This document shows, piece after piece, positions 47,625 through 59,181 of a stretch of DNA of 64,000 bases. The stretch covers positions 8,420,272-8,484,271 of the forward strand of contig OZ024728.1 in the NCBI GenBank assembly GCA_964016875.1, given 5' to 3'. Source of the stretch: Fallopia convolvulus. Its lineage: Eukaryota; Streptophyta; Magnoliopsida; Caryophyllales; Polygonaceae. Numbering within the stretch: position 1 is the first letter of the stretch; every line of letters starts with the position of its first letter. The notes below the pieces were generated by a model. That model was not told the DNA's origin. It did no database searches and saw nothing but the letters and a program-made list of their open reading frames with translations. Made by a program: the position numbers and the translations under genes.

Positions 47625-48630
47625 TTAATGGCTAGGCATGAAAGCATTGTTATCTTATCTTGTTCATGTCTCTTTATGTAGAACCTCAAGAGAAAAGCTC
47701 ATCAACAAATTTGTCTACTCGATCTAAATGCTGAGCAACAAGTAAGGTTCTTAGATTATGATTCATTGACATTTTCTTCAATGATTGTTCTTTCGCATGT
47801 TCTTTAGATTATGATTCTCTTGAGAACAAATTTGTGTTTCCTTGCTTAATGTTGATAGTTTTATGTATGCCGTAGTATGAGATTTATGTAAGATAACTAA
47901 AATGCCACACACGAAAACCCAACCTTGTTGATTCTCTCGAAAGGTCGTATACTTTCCTTATAGTGGCAAATGAAAACCCAACCTTCTCAAGTCATCCGAT
48001 TAACCAACACCCACACGGATACAATTCAACCAGAATACTCACATATATATATATGCACACGTTTCTCAGTTAACTATTACCACCTAACAACTTGATAAAT
48101 TTAAAGCATGTTCCAAAGTTTGACTAACATACATCCACTAATCAATATTACTAAACAATCATTCTAATTAAAAATAGGACAAACTCAGTAACGTACCAAC
48201 ACATCAATTTTTTTATTATATACTATCTAAGCCGCATGAACAGAATTACCACATACTCACCCATTAATTAGTGATCTTGTCCAACAAAACATACACCCAC
48301 TAATTGCTACTTAACTAGTCCACTAACCTAAATAACCCAAAACCATTTATTAGCAACTGGACCCAAAACAATTCTTTACAGATCCCGTTTAACAAAAGAC
48401 AATATCGACAACGATCGAAGCCATCCACTTACGACCCAACTCCCAAGCCTAGGCTACAACAATTTCGGGGAAATAACCAGGGACTCGAACAAAGCTAAAA
48501 GAACGGATGAAGAGAGTCTCAACTTTCATTTGAGAAAAGTGAGATGATATCAGTAATCTTTTCCTTCCTTTTACTTTTGTAGTCTTTTAGTGTAGATGGA
48601 CAATCTATATTCCACTTAATTGCTTATCAA
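47625..48630. other. Intergenic
   Basis: No feature recognised. Confidence 0.4.
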
Positions 48631-48811
48631 AACAAGAAATCTAAATTTTAGCCATATTGCAGTTCTAGAGATACTTGTAGAGATTGCCAACACACGATCA
48701 TCAATGCTACATGCATTTGGCAAACTCCAAAAGGACACTAGTATATGAACAGATTCTAAAAAGACAAGAGTAATACCACTTCATTTCGACTTTGTCTTCT
48801 CCTTATCTCTT

Positions 48812-49011
48812 CCCTTCATTCCTAAACCCTATTTAGGGTAGTACCATAGCATTAGTTTTCTCATGGATTCAACTATCTCTGAGTTGGATGATTTTTCCAT
48901 CATGTTTTGGACCCTTCATTCCTAAACCCTATTTAGGGTAGTACCATAGCATCAATTTTCTCATGGATTCAGCTATCTCTGAGTTGGCTGATTTTTCCAT
49001 CTCCTTTTGGG
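48812..49011. repeat. Tandem duplication, unit 100 bp
   Basis: A unit starting CCCTTCATTCCTAAACCCTA occurs at 48812 and 48912 with few differences. Confidence 0.85.
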
Positions 49012-49114
49012 CAACTCCAGCATAATGAGTTGGGCAACTCCGGCATAAAGGGTTGAATAGGTTGTGGCGGTGGTCTTGAATGCCAAAATTACCAAGGAAA
49101 CCACCACAAGGACT

Positions 49115-49582
49115 CAGGGGTGGAGCTACGTGGAGCCCCCAATGGAATTTTCAAAAAAAAATTTAAAAATATAGTAAAAAATAGGGTTGTTCGGTTACGG
49201 GTTAAATCAATCCATTTTAATTCTTTTAATAAAATATTAAATTTTAAAAAAAAATTTTAAATCTATTTATATCGGACCTACTCAAAAGAGTAGCCCAAAA
49301 TTTAGATTTAACGAAAAAGCCACAAAGCCTATTATAGTTGGACTTTAGACAATTGACCTTCTTCTCCTCTCCTTTCCTTTTTATAAGTACTCTTCCCCTC
49401 TCCTCCTATAAAAATTTCAATGTGGGATACAAAAAATAGCGAGCAGGTTCAAAAACCCTCTTCACACATCGACATTTCATTGAAAGTTGTTCTTCTCCTC
49501 TCCTTTATATAACATGCTCTTCTCCTCTTCTACTGCAAATTAAGCTTCCCTTTCTTCAACCTGTGGCATAGCTATGCCAATG
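49115..49582. mobile_element. hAT-type non-autonomous transposon inserted in copy A
   Basis: The left end CAGGGGTGGAGCTACG and the right end CATAGCTATGCCAATG are imperfect inverted repeats. The flanks are the exact 8-bp direct repeat CAAGGACT (49107-49114 and 49583-49590). Removing it restores alignment of copy A to copy C. Confidence 0.7.
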
Positions 49583-49746
49583 CAAGGACTAACCCTTTCT
49601 TCAACCTGTGGCATAGCAAGGACTAACCCTTTCTTCAACCTGTCGAGCATTCCAGGCGGTTTAGGGGCGGTGCCCCTCCAACAAGCAAAACCTCCTTTGT
49701 TATTTGCAATGAAACACATAACCCATTTGGAAGGCTCATCAGATTT

Positions 49747-49934
49747 GACTGGGGGCTCATCATTGGGCCCTTTAGAATCTGTCTCATATGTTGGGCATGT
49801 CTCTTCAGAATTGGGCTTTGAAACCTACAATAAAAAGGCTGACTGGGGGCTCATCATTGGGCTCTTTAGAATCTGTCTCATTTGTTAGGCATGTCTCTTC
49901 AGAATTGGGCTTTGAAACCTGCAGTAAGAAGGCC
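49747..49934. repeat. Tandem duplication, unit 94 bp
   Basis: A unit starting GACTGGGGGCTCATCATTGG occurs at 49747 and 49841. Confidence 0.85.
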
Positions 49935-50199
49935 TTTTGTTATAGTACTGTTCTTCTCATATACACCGTCCACGTGCGCACACACACACATATTCCAATT
50001 TTTAAGTATCTTCCAACCAATTGAGTACAATTTACCAAAAAAAAGTTTATCAATCGCCTACAATAGTTTTAAGTACACAGATTAAGAAACATCAAGAATT
50101 CTAGAAGAAAAAAAAGAAACATCAAGAATTAATCCATAGACTTCCACAAAAAAAAAACACGTACATCACACAAAAGCAATTGCACATACACTTATTATC

Positions 50200-50600
50200 A
50201 AAACATTAAATCTAAATTCTAGCCATACTGTAGTCCTAGAGATACTTGTAGAGATTGCCAACACACGACCATCAATGCTACATGCATTTGGGAAACATAC
50301 TCCAAAAGGACACAAAGAAGTGAGTAGTATATGAACAGATTCTAAAAGGACAAGAGTAATACCACTTCATTCCGGCTTTGTCTTCTCCTTGTCTCTTCCC
50401 TTCCTTCCTAAAGGGTAGTACCATAGCACCCATTTTGAATTGATTCAGCTGTCTCTGAGTTAGCTGATTTTTCCAATCTCCTTCTGCACAACTCCAGCAT
50501 AAAGGGTTGAATAGGTTGTGGCGCTAGTCTTCACTGCCAAAACTAACAAGAAAACCCCCCACAACGGCCAACCCTTTATTCAACATGTAAACTAATTAAG
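50200..50600 (-). pseudogene. Small membrane-protein family, copy B (broken)
   Basis: Reads LNKGLAVVGGFLVSF, then after a frameshift TSATTYSTLYAGVVQKEIGK, matching the second half of the 70-aa ORF at 54145-54357. The first half with the start codon is absent. Its 3' flank (50220-50400) matches the flank of copy A (48640-48800), so the copies arose by segmental duplication. Confidence 0.6.
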
Positions 50601-50639
50601 TAACTGTGAAAGATATCACCGGATAAAGGACTACAAAGT

Positions 50640-51194
50640 TGATAAAATTTGTTCATAAATAAGCATAAAAATATCTAATATATAATAATGATTTAGAAAT
50701 GAATAAATAAGATTATCATAAAAGTGAATTAAATATTATTTATTTTAAAATACATGATAATGTGACATTGTCTATTATTCATCATGTATGTGAATTGAGT
50801 TATATTTAGAAAATAAGATGAAAATAGTTAATACTTGAACTATTAATGTGCACACAAAAATTCAAACCATAAAGGCCATCTTCCATTAGAAGAATGTCTT
50901 GTTTTATCATAAGTTGGCTTCTTATTTTGTTCTTTCTAAGTTTCAATTTGTATTGTTTTAAAACTTATTATAATCAAAATTTGAGGAGTTTGAAGGAAGT
51001 TTGAAAAAAAAAAGTGATCATTCAGTCCGGAGGGGCACCTCTGATTTGATAACAAATATTTCTCCAATGACATTAGTATTTACATTATCTTTATTGGATT
51101 GTTCGACCCCCCATTCAAACAATCATGGATCCGCTACTAGTTAGATTTCTGGGTACAATCTTTCGATATATTTGTTTATGGGAGGAAACTATAA
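50640..51194. other. Intergenic, AT-rich
   Basis: No gene. TAGTAGCGGATCCATG on the minus strand near 51133 resembles the terminus of the hAT at 49115 but has no proved partner. Confidence 0.3.
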
Positions 51195-51391
51195 AACAAT
51201 AATAGTGTAAAGAAGAAGTGATTCAATATTATTGATGGAGAGGTATTCTTATACTAGAGAGATTACATGTGAGATTATATCTTACTAGTAATAAGAGACT
51301 GCTAAGATAAAAAGATATACTAACAATATATTCTAGGAGATAAATAAGGATAATATAAAAGTAAAATAGTAAATTAAATATATTATCAATA
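51195..51391 (-). repeat. Left (3') LTR of the minus-strand copia
   Basis: It matches 53713-53909 at nearly all positions and is exactly as long (197 bp). Confidence 0.85.
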
Positions 51392-51409
51392 TTCCCCCTC
51401 AAGCGATAA

Positions 51410-52801
51410 TTTTTGTGAAGAGACCGAGCTTGTTGATGAGTTGTAAGAACCTCGGCTTCAGCAATGGTTTTTTTTTGAACGTGTTCTCGCACGAAATGAT
51501 ATGCAATGGCTATGTGTTTCATCTTAGAATGAAAAATCGCATTGGAACTTAGACTTGTGGCACCAAGATTATCACAATACAAGACTGGCTTCCCGGAATG
51601 AATGTAGCCGAGTTCTGAGATCAGGGACATGACCCATACTAGTTCAGCAGCGGCATCTACAAGGGCTTTGTATTCTGCCTCTGTTGAAGACCGAGCAACA
51701 CTCTTTTGTTTCCTAGAACTCCAAGAGATTGGTGTCGCTCCAAGATAAAGAATGTAACCAGAGGTAGAGACAAAATCATCCTTGTCCCCGGCCCAATCGG
51801 CATCGGAAAATGCATGAAGAACTGGCGTCGACTAAATTTTGATGGAGACTCCAAGATGTAATGTGCCAGCCAAATAACGCAGTAGCCTTTTGAGAGCAAC
51901 CCAATGGCTTGTTGTCGGTTTGTGCATAAATTGACTCAACTTGTTGATAGCAAAAGCGACATCCAAACGCGTGATACATAAGTATTGAAGACTCCCAATG
52001 ATCATTCTGTAATCTGATGGAGAGGGTATTGGGTCGCCGGATTGCGAGACTAAGCTAGGTGATACAACCATGGGTGTAGACATTGGCTTAGCGTCGTCCA
52101 TTCCAGTTTTGACAAGAAGATCTTGGATGTATTTACGTTGGGAGAGAAATATTCCGTCAGGCTGTGGAAGTACTTCAGCACCCAAGAAATAGGCCATAGC
52201 GCCTAAATCTTTTAATGAGAATTTAGACGCCAAGTTGTGAATAAGCTTGTCAACAACATCAATGGAGGAACTTGTGACAATAATGTCATCTATATAAACA
52301 AGTAAATAGATCAGTGCACACAGATTGAAAAATAAAAAGCGATGCATCTGAAATTGAGTTTTTGAAGCCGAGCATAAAAAAGTGTTATTTGAGCTCGGTG
52401 TACCATGCCCGTGGCACTTGCTTCAGCCCATACAATGCCTTATTGAGCTTACAAACATGATTCGAGTACTTGACATCGACAAAGCCTGGTGGTTGTTCGA
52501 CGTACACATTTTCATGAAGTGTGCCTTGAAGAAAGGCGTTATTGATGTCGAGATGTCGAAGAGGTCACTTGCATTGTACAACAATGGTAAAGACAACACG
52601 AACCATCACATGTTTAACAACCGGACTAAAAGTCTCCGTATAGTCACACCCGGGACGTTGATGAAAACCCTTGGCAACTAGGCGAGCCTTGTATCGATCT
52701 AAAGTGTCGTCCGGAAGATACTTGAGACGAAAGACCCACTTAGAACCAACATGTTTTGAGTTGGATGAGGTGGAACTAAGTCCCAATTTTTGTTTGAACA
52801 A
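51410..52801 (-). pseudogene. Copia reverse transcriptase and RNase H (frameshifted)
   Basis: From 52801 downward: SKWVFRLKYLPDDTLDRYKA and RLVAKGFHQRPGCDYTETFS (RT fingers), LLVYIDDIIVTSS with the catalytic YxDD (about 52270-52310), SLKDLGAMAYFLGAEV, YRMIIGSLQYLCITRLDVAF (RT end), then RNase H with YCDNLGATSLSSNAIFHSKM and HIAIAYHFVRE. At least three frame changes break the polyprotein. These are the standard copia domains in the standard order. Confidence 0.85.
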
Positions 52802-53350
52802 AGTGCTCTAAACTCATCCTCCATTGCAACGCGCCATTCGGGACTCTTAAGGGCTTGGGTAATGGTTTTCGGCTCAAGGGGAGGAGATTTGTGGATGTGG
52901 AGGTTGAGCTTGGTTATGGGTTTATGGATATTGTTTTTGGAATGAGTAATGATACCCGTAGGTTGATTTGTTTGAGGGAGCGGAAGCAAATTTGGTGAAT
53001 TTTGTGGTGAGGGTTGGTTATGTTGGGACATGGAGGTAGATGGGTCCAAAGTGGGGTTATTTGCATGGTTTGCATGGGTAGGGTTTGGGAGAGAGGTGGA
53101 GGCGGGTAGGGGTTGGAGTGATGAGCTACTAGGAGAAATTAATGGTGGGGAATTTTGGCCATTATCATTAATTAAGAATGGAGAGGGGATATCATTAATT
53201 AATGGTAGATGGTTTGGGTTGTCACGTGGAAGTGTGGTGGATAGAGAGGGGATTTGGGCTGATATTTGGGGATAACTTTGATTTGGTGGAGGATTAGAGA
53301 GAGAGGAAGGATTACTTATTTTGGGATTTGTTTGATTGAGTGGACGATTG

Positions 53351-53374
53351 GAGAGAGAGAGAGAGAGAGAGAGA
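53351..53374. repeat. (GA)n microsatellite inside the copia element
   Basis: GA dinucleotide run in the decayed gag region. Confidence 0.8.
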
Positions 53375-53426
53375 GGAAGGATTGGTTATTTGGGGTGGAA
53401 TCACACGTGAATCAAGAAAGTGAGTG

Positions 53427-53642
53427 TTAATTTGATTTGGTGGAGAAATTTGTGGCAAAGGGACACTGTATGGTGTCGTCTAGATAGCCGAATAGGTCAT
53501 ACCCGATGAGGTTGAGTTTTGTTTGTGTCGCCCATGCTAGATAGTTAGTTGAGGATAGTTTAATGTTGTTCGTGAGGGTGACAAGAATGAAAGGCTTTTC
53601 TGGCTCAAACGGATTCAAAAGAGTGGCCGAGTTTGCAGCCAT
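53427..53642 (-). pseudogene. Copia gag N-terminus
   Basis: The frame starts MAANSATLLNPFEPEKPF and continues TNNIKLSSTNYLAWATQTKL, the usual opening of copia Gag, then breaks off after about 70 codons. Confidence 0.75.
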
Positions 53643-53712
53643 GTTTGATTGTCTTAAGGACTTTTGTGAGGATGATAATCCGGATCATTAAGAGGCGACT
53701 GATACCATACAG

Positions 53713-53909
53713 AACAATGATAGTGTAAAGAAGAAGTGATTCAATATTATTGGTGGAGAGGTATTCTTATACCAGAGAGATTACATGTGAGGTTATATCT
53801 TACTAGTAGTAAGAGATTGCTAAGATAAAAAGATATGCTAACAATATATTATAGGAGATAAATAAGGATAATATAAAAGTAAAATAGTAAACCAAATATA
53901 TTATCAATA
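53713..53909 (-). repeat. Right (5') LTR of the minus-strand copia
   Basis: Partner of 51195-51391. The primer-binding site follows it on the minus strand. Confidence 0.85.
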
Positions 53910-54144
53910 GTTCTACCAAAAAAATATATTATCAATAGAAACGCCTTTATCACTAACAACCAAAGACTCCACATGAATTATATGAACAGAGTTGATTCTG
54001 AAAAGAGAGAGTAATACCACAACATGAGTCTTGCTTCATTCCGTGTTTGTCTTCTTTGGTATGTCTTCTTTGGTCTTTTCCTTGTCTCTTTGCTTCATTC
54101 CTTATTTAGGGTAGTAATACCACAACATTAGTTTTGCAATGGCT

Positions 54145-54357
54145 TCAGCTTTGCCAGAGTTCATTGATTTTCTCCATATCCTTTTGTGCAACTCCAGAAT
54201 AGATTTTTGAATAGGTTGTGGCGGTAGAGTTGCATGCCAAAATTGCGAAGAAAATCACCACAACAACTAATCCTTTTCTCAAACTCTTGAGCATTCCTGG
54301 TGGTTTAGTGGTGGTGATGGTCCTACAATAGGTAAAATCTTCGTCACTATTTGCCAC
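54145..54357 (-). CDS. Small putative membrane protein, 70 aa (copy C, intact), unknown function
   Basis: An open frame of 70 codons from ATG (54357) to a stop at 54145-54147. It has a polar N-terminus (MANSDEDFTYCRTITTTKPP), a basic stretch (KSLRKG), one hydrophobic segment (LVVVVIFFAILAC, about residues 31-43) that could span a membrane, and a polar C-terminus (VAQKDMEKINELWQS). I do not recognise the family. Two decayed relatives lie at 48640-49740 and 50200-50600. The most conserved part is the basic/hydrophobic segment and ATTYSxxYxGVxQ. Intactness beside two decayed copies suggests, but does not prove, function. Confidence 0.5.
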   Translation of the reverse strand: MANSDEDFTYCRTITTTKPPGMLKSLRKGLVVVVIFFAILACNSTATTYSKIYSGVAQKDMEKINELWQS

Positions 54358-55163
54358 GAGACATATAAAGCCATTTGGAATCAGATTTGGCTAGCTCATC
54401 AGATTTGGGCTCTTCAGAATTGGGCTCATATGTTGGGTCTGTCACATGCAATAAGAATAAATTAGGACTGTTGTTATAGTATTGCCCAAATTTCTCATAT
54501 TCAATTTACCTTTTCATAAAAAAAATTATGTATCAATCGCCTACAATAGATTAAGTACAGATTTACCTCATCTATGATGGTTATGTCATCTTGTTTCTTG
54601 AGTGTGAACAAGAAGTAGTTGTTTTTGGATTGAGTAAAATCAAGAGAGAGGAGAGAATTAGTTAATCTATGAAATCACTATCTCCTTGCTTGTTTTAGTT
54701 CATAGATGGATCTTTTAGGTTTGCATACAAGGCTATTGGGGTTGGGGATGCCTTCAAGCATAGTCATGTAAACTTCCATATGCAACTCGCCATGGAGAAA
54801 GGCATAATTTACATCCATTTGGTAGATAAGCCAATGTTTTACTAAAGCAATTGCAAGGATCCCTCGAATGGTTGTCATCTTGACTATTAGAGAGAAGGTG
54901 TCATGGTAGTCAATGCTAACATGTTGTGTGAAACCTTTAGCAACTAACTCCGCTTTATATATTTTCAAGATAGCCATCTACCTCAAGTGTTATTTCGTAG
55001 ACCCATTTGCATCAAACTGCCCATTCCTTGTGGTAAAAATCATGTCCTTTGGAAGTTTGGTTGTATATTAGGGTTAGGAATATGAAATAATGTGGGCAAA
55101 AAGGCATGGTGTTTAGGAGGGAGATTAAATGAGGATAAGAGTCCTGTTTATGTGGGTTTGGAT

Positions 55164-55546
55164 TGATGAAACCCGAATATAATTGCGTTAAATACGAGAT
55201 TTTATTAAATACTAACCCTCAGGTTTTGTACAACCAAACGATTTTCGTACATAAATTATTTCTCCTCCCCGCTCTTCAGCTAATTGTTTTTATACTCCTC
55301 TTTACAAATAAAGTCTTTTGGACTTTATAATGTAAATAGCGCGATCTCAGTCGGAGATCAAACACGTCAAATTTAGGTACATGAATAGATCCTGACCTGG
55401 AGAGGTTTTCGACCCTTTTCTCGTCTCATGCCTTCTCTTATATATTGTTTTGTTGTTGGGCCACTTTGCCGAACTCCGATGTGGGATGAGCCCAATTGCC
55501 ATATGAGCAAGATGATGTGGCATTTTGTTAGTGGACCAACATGCCA
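55164..55546 (-). mobile_element. Solo LTR, 383 bp
   Basis: It starts TGATGAAACCCGAATAT and ends CAACATGCCA. It is flanked by the direct repeat TTGGAT (55158-55163 and 55547-55552). On the minus strand it has a TATA box (TATATAAGAGAAGG, near 55440) downstream of CCCACATCGGAG. Its terminus matches that of the 800-bp solo LTR at 3223-4022, so the two belong to related families. Confidence 0.6.
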
Positions 55547-56568
55547 TTGGATTTTCTTTGGAGAAAGGTTGGCTCCTTTCAAGCAGGAGGGTGGTGGTAA
55601 ATGCAATTTTGGGTGTTTTAACGTGGAGTTTTGCATTTATGAGAAATGGATTTCTTTCATTTGACGGTTTGCCTAACTTGATGATCTTTTAACGAGATTG
55701 TTATTGATTTCTGCCACATAAAATTGGAGAGTAGTCTTAATGAAAACATAACCTTTAAGGTTATGTCGTGTCAAGCTTTTATTGGACCCAAACAAAATCT
55801 CCTCTATTCACTGATGATTTTGTTGAGTTTGTGTGCAAGTGTTGTTTTGAATAAACATATATCCATATATGGGAGGGTAGTTGGTGATCTCTAGATGATA
55901 TTCTAAATTGTGGTTGTGGTTCAGGTGGTGGAGAAGGGCAATGTTGAGGGATGGTTGATGTTCCTATTGGGGTAGGAGGTGTAATGTCATGAAGGGGAGT
56001 ATGTTCAGGGGAGTTGGTGTGAGAAATAGTAGTTGGGAAGGATTTGGTAGAGTTTCAATGAATGTATTTTTGGAGTGAAATGGAAAATTGTGTTCATGAA
56101 AGGTGATGTCTCTTGAGTAAGAAACTTTGTTTGTTGAGAGATCCGTGAATTTATAGCTCTTTTATTCGAAGGGATACCCAAGGCAAAATGCATTTGGAAG
56201 CTCTTGGCTAGGGCAGTAAATGAACCGAGCTGTTCATGAGAAATTCGGTGTTCGGTTCGGTTAAATCTTGTTCGTGTTTGGCTCGGTTTGTAAACGAACC
56301 GAGCTTGAGCACAATTTTAAGGCTCGAAAGATAAATGGATTGAGCTTGAGCTCAAGATAACTCGACTCGTTTTCTCATGAGCAAACTCGATTTTATGCCC
56401 ATGAGCAAGCTCGATTATACATTCATAAAAAACTAGATTACATGTTCATGAATAAACTATACTATGCTATATATTATATACAATATAACATTTATGTTAA
56501 ATTATATAGTTTTGCTGGTATTTCTCAAATCATGTAGTTTAATTTTTACTTTCATTTGCTTGTATAAT

Positions 56569-57781
56569 TGATACGCTGGTTTTAGTACAGCGTAATTCTG
56601 TATTTTTATTAGGATTTTCTGAGTGTTTTAGGCTAGATTAGGATGATTATCTGTAATATCAGCAGAAGCCTACAATTGAAGATTTGGAAGACAGAAGTCC
56701 TAATTCGAAATTGAAGTGCTTAAGGAGTCAAGATCTGCGCCCTCGGATTAGATCCGAGCCCGCGGTGCCGAGGACGAAGCGAAGCATCCGAGGGCGAGGA
56801 AGGCTGGATTCGCGACCGTGGAAAATTTCCGTGCTCGCGTATTGATGGGATTCCGCGGCCGAGGGTAGAGAGTGGATCCGCGACCGCGAATTATTTCCGC
56901 GCTCGCGGATCGAGGTTTTCAGCATCGCCGTTTTTCTCGTTTTATTTTATCTTTTTAGTATTTTTATATCTTTATATTTTCGGACTTATTTCTACTATTT
57001 AAGTTAGTTTCGAGTTTCACTTTTTAGGAAGAAGAATTCTAGCATACTTTTACTTTTAGGTTTTTATTTCAGTATTATGGAGAACTAATTTACCTTTGGA
57101 GTTTGTTTAATCAAGGAAGCCTTTTTATGTATTTCGTCAGATTCTGGTAACTTTTCTATCCTTTGGTTAATATCAAAACTCTTGTGCTTAATTTCATGAT
57201 TATCAATTGATTTTTCTTGGTGCGCAACTTGTTTAATTTGATTGATATTCTATTGTTTGGATTAGTTTGATTGTTGTCTGTGCAATCTTATTTATCCTTG
57301 AAACAACTCTTTTCTAGGACCGTGGACTAGAATTGAGAAAGAGTATTTGATTTTTATTTTATGCATGAGACTCGTAGCTTGATTGCATGAATTAATATCC
57401 TTCTATCCTTAATATTTTGTATGATTTGAATTAAGCGTTCTTGTTCATATCATCGTTTCGCTTGGACCATGGACAAGCGGATATCTTTTATAAGGATTGG
57501 AATTAACTAGGGAATTAATAGAAAAGTGGATGAATTAATGATCAAATGATTAAAAAGGTGGAATTGATTGAATGAACTCTGCTTTCCTTCACTTGATTTA
57601 ATCTCAATAATATTTGCTTATTTGTTTGCTTGCCTGAACTCCAAAACCTCTGTCTTAACTCTCTGCTGATTGATCAGAATCCCGATTCTCTTGGGTTCGA
57701 CCCCTTACTTGCACACTATACTAGTTGTTAGTTTAGGGTTATTTATCTTTGATCTTGGCAACAAGGATTTTAGCCGAGACA
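56569..57781 (+). repeat. 5' LTR of the Athila-like element
   Basis: It starts TGATACGCTGG and ends GCCGAGACA, with a CG-rich motif cluster at about 56740-56920. Confidence 0.93.
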
Positions 57782-57903
57782 AATTTTGGCGCCGTTGCCG
57801 GGGAATCGGTTTTTAATTTTCTGTTTAATCTACGTTTCTGACGAAACCGCGACCTCGGAATTTTTCGTGCCCGCGGATCGGTTCGTCCAGATCCCCCGAA
57901 TCG

Positions 57904-59181
57904 GTGAGAACCTATCTTATGGTTCTTACACGTTCTACTGATAATTCTCATGTGGTTCCGTTTGATCCAGAAATTAACAGGACTTTGAGACAGTTGAGAC
58001 GTCAAGTTCAGGCTCAAGTTCTAGGCATACAGTTTGATCCAGTTTCTTCTTCTTCTTCATCTGATTCAAAGGTTGAAGAACAACTAGTGACCATGGCAGA
58101 TCGCACTATTAGGCAACTTACTGCGCCTAATTTAGAGCAGCAACAGCTTGGTCTTCAGTTTCCCGCTCTGGGAGAAGGAGTGAAATTTGAGCTGAAATCA
58201 GGTCTTCTCCATTATTTGCCTAAGTTCCATGGGCTGAGTGGGGAAGATCCAAATAAACACCTTGTTGAGTTCCATTCTGTCTGCTTGGGAATGAAGCCAG
58301 CTGATGTGATTGAAGATCAGCTTATGTTGAGGGCTTTTCAATTTTCCTTGGCTGATGCAGCTAAGGATTGGTATCTGTACATAAAACCTGAGACGATCAC
58401 TACTTGGGCTCAGATGAAGGGTGCTTTTCTGGAGAAATATTTACCTGCTGCCAAGCAAACTTCTATCAAAAAGCAGCTGAGTAGTTTGGAGCAGGGAGAT
58501 GATGAGAACTTGTATGAATACTATGAGCGTTACAGGAGACTCATAGCCAGTTGTCCCTATCATGGCTATTCTGATAAGGACCTGATTTGCTATATTATTG
58601 AAGGTCTCTGTGATGCTGATAGGCGCCTGATGAATGCGTCTTGTGGAGGTTCTTATGAGAATCTCACTCTTAGGCAGGCGTTTGAGAAGTTGGAGACTCT
58701 AGCAGAGCAATGCAGAAATCAGAGGAAGAGATCCAACAGTAGATATGTCCATTCTATTAATGATTCCCTGAATGCTGAAGTAAGGGAGTTGAAAGCTATG
58801 ATGAAGCAACTGTTGGTGGGCAATGGAGCTTCAAATTCAAGGACTTGTGGGATCTGTGGTGAGATCAACCATCCTACTGATGCATGCCCTATTCTGCAAG
58901 AACCAACAGCTAATGTGAATGCTATAGGGAACTATGAACAGAGGCCCCAGAATGACCCATATTCAAATACCTTTAATCCGGGGTGGGCAAACCATCCTAA
59001 CCTGAGGTGGAATCAACAACCTCAACAACCTTTTCCACCACAGGGAGGTCAGCCCAACTATGTTCCCAGGCCGAATTATGTGCCAACGCCCCATGCTCCT
59101 CAAGAAAATCCAGCCATCATCAATCAGCTTATGAAGGAAAATCAAGAGACTAAGGCTGCGATGAAGAGTTTGGAAATTTAG
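57904..59181 (+). CDS. Retrotransposon Gag polyprotein (Athila/Tat-like)
   Basis: An open frame of 425 codons; the likely true start is the second Met (57919, MVLTRSTDNSH). The capsid-like retrotransposon-gag domain covers roughly residues 95-200 (HLVEFHSVCLGMKP, FQFSLADAAKDWYLYIKP, FLEKYLPAAKQTSIKKQLSS, EYYERYRRLIASCPYHG). A single zinc knuckle CGICGEINHPTDAC (C-x2-C-x4-H-x4-C, near residue 314) follows, then a Pro/Gln/Asn-rich tail. The frame ends at TAG (59179-59181) in a stretch where a one-base change of frame would continue into the Gag-protease linker, so the polyprotein is broken here. Gag forms the particle that packages the element's RNA. Confidence 0.88.
   Translation: MRTYLMVLTRSTDNSHVVPFDPEINRTLRQLRRQVQAQVLGIQFDPVSSSSSSDSKVEEQLVTMADRTIRQLTAPNLEQQQLGLQFPALGEGVKFELKSGLLHYLPKFHGLSGEDPNKHLVEFHSVCLGMKPADVIEDQLMLRAFQFSLADAAKDWYLYIKPETITTWAQMKGAFLEKYLPAAKQTSIKKQLSSLEQGDDENLYEYYERYRRLIASCPYHGYSDKDLICYIIEGLCDADRRLMNASCGGSYENLTLRQAFEKLETLAEQCRNQRKRSNSRYVHSINDSLNAEVRELKAMMKQLLVGNGASNSRTCGICGEINHPTDACPILQEPTANVNAIGNYEQRPQNDPYSNTFNPGWANHPNLRWNQQPQQPFPPQGGQPNYVPRPNYVPTPHAPQENPAIINQLMKENQETKAAMKSLEI

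Larger units (their letters stand above)
48640..49740 (-). pseudogene. Small membrane-protein family, copy A (broken)
   Basis: Homologous to the intact ORF at 54145-54357. The first half (49575-49720) reads NNKGGFACWRGTAPKPPGML then LKKGLV. The second half (49113 downward) reads VVSLVILAFKTTATTYSTLY then AGVAQ. The start codon has become ATT. A hAT element (49115-49582) splits the frame, and a short internal duplication repeats the GVAQ region. Downstream flanks carry a 100-bp tandem repeat (48812-49011). A 94-bp tandem repeat sits upstream (49747-49934). Function unknown. Confidence 0.65.
51195..53909 (-). mobile_element. Copia-type LTR retrotransposon, internally deleted, with both LTRs
   Basis: Two 197-bp LTRs (51195-51391 and 53713-53909) flank a minus-strand interior. 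A primer-binding site TGGTATCAG lies next to the right LTR (about 53701-53709), and a polypurine tract (GAGGGGGAA) lies next to the left. The interior holds a short gag start (53642-53427), a linker, reverse transcriptase and RNase H. Most of gag, protease and integrase are gone. Several frameshifts make it defective. It lies between copies B and C of the small-protein family. Confidence 0.88.

Noticed and set aside
51195..53909. Target-site duplication for the minus-strand copia
   Set aside because: The bases outside the two LTRs do not match convincingly; not claimed.
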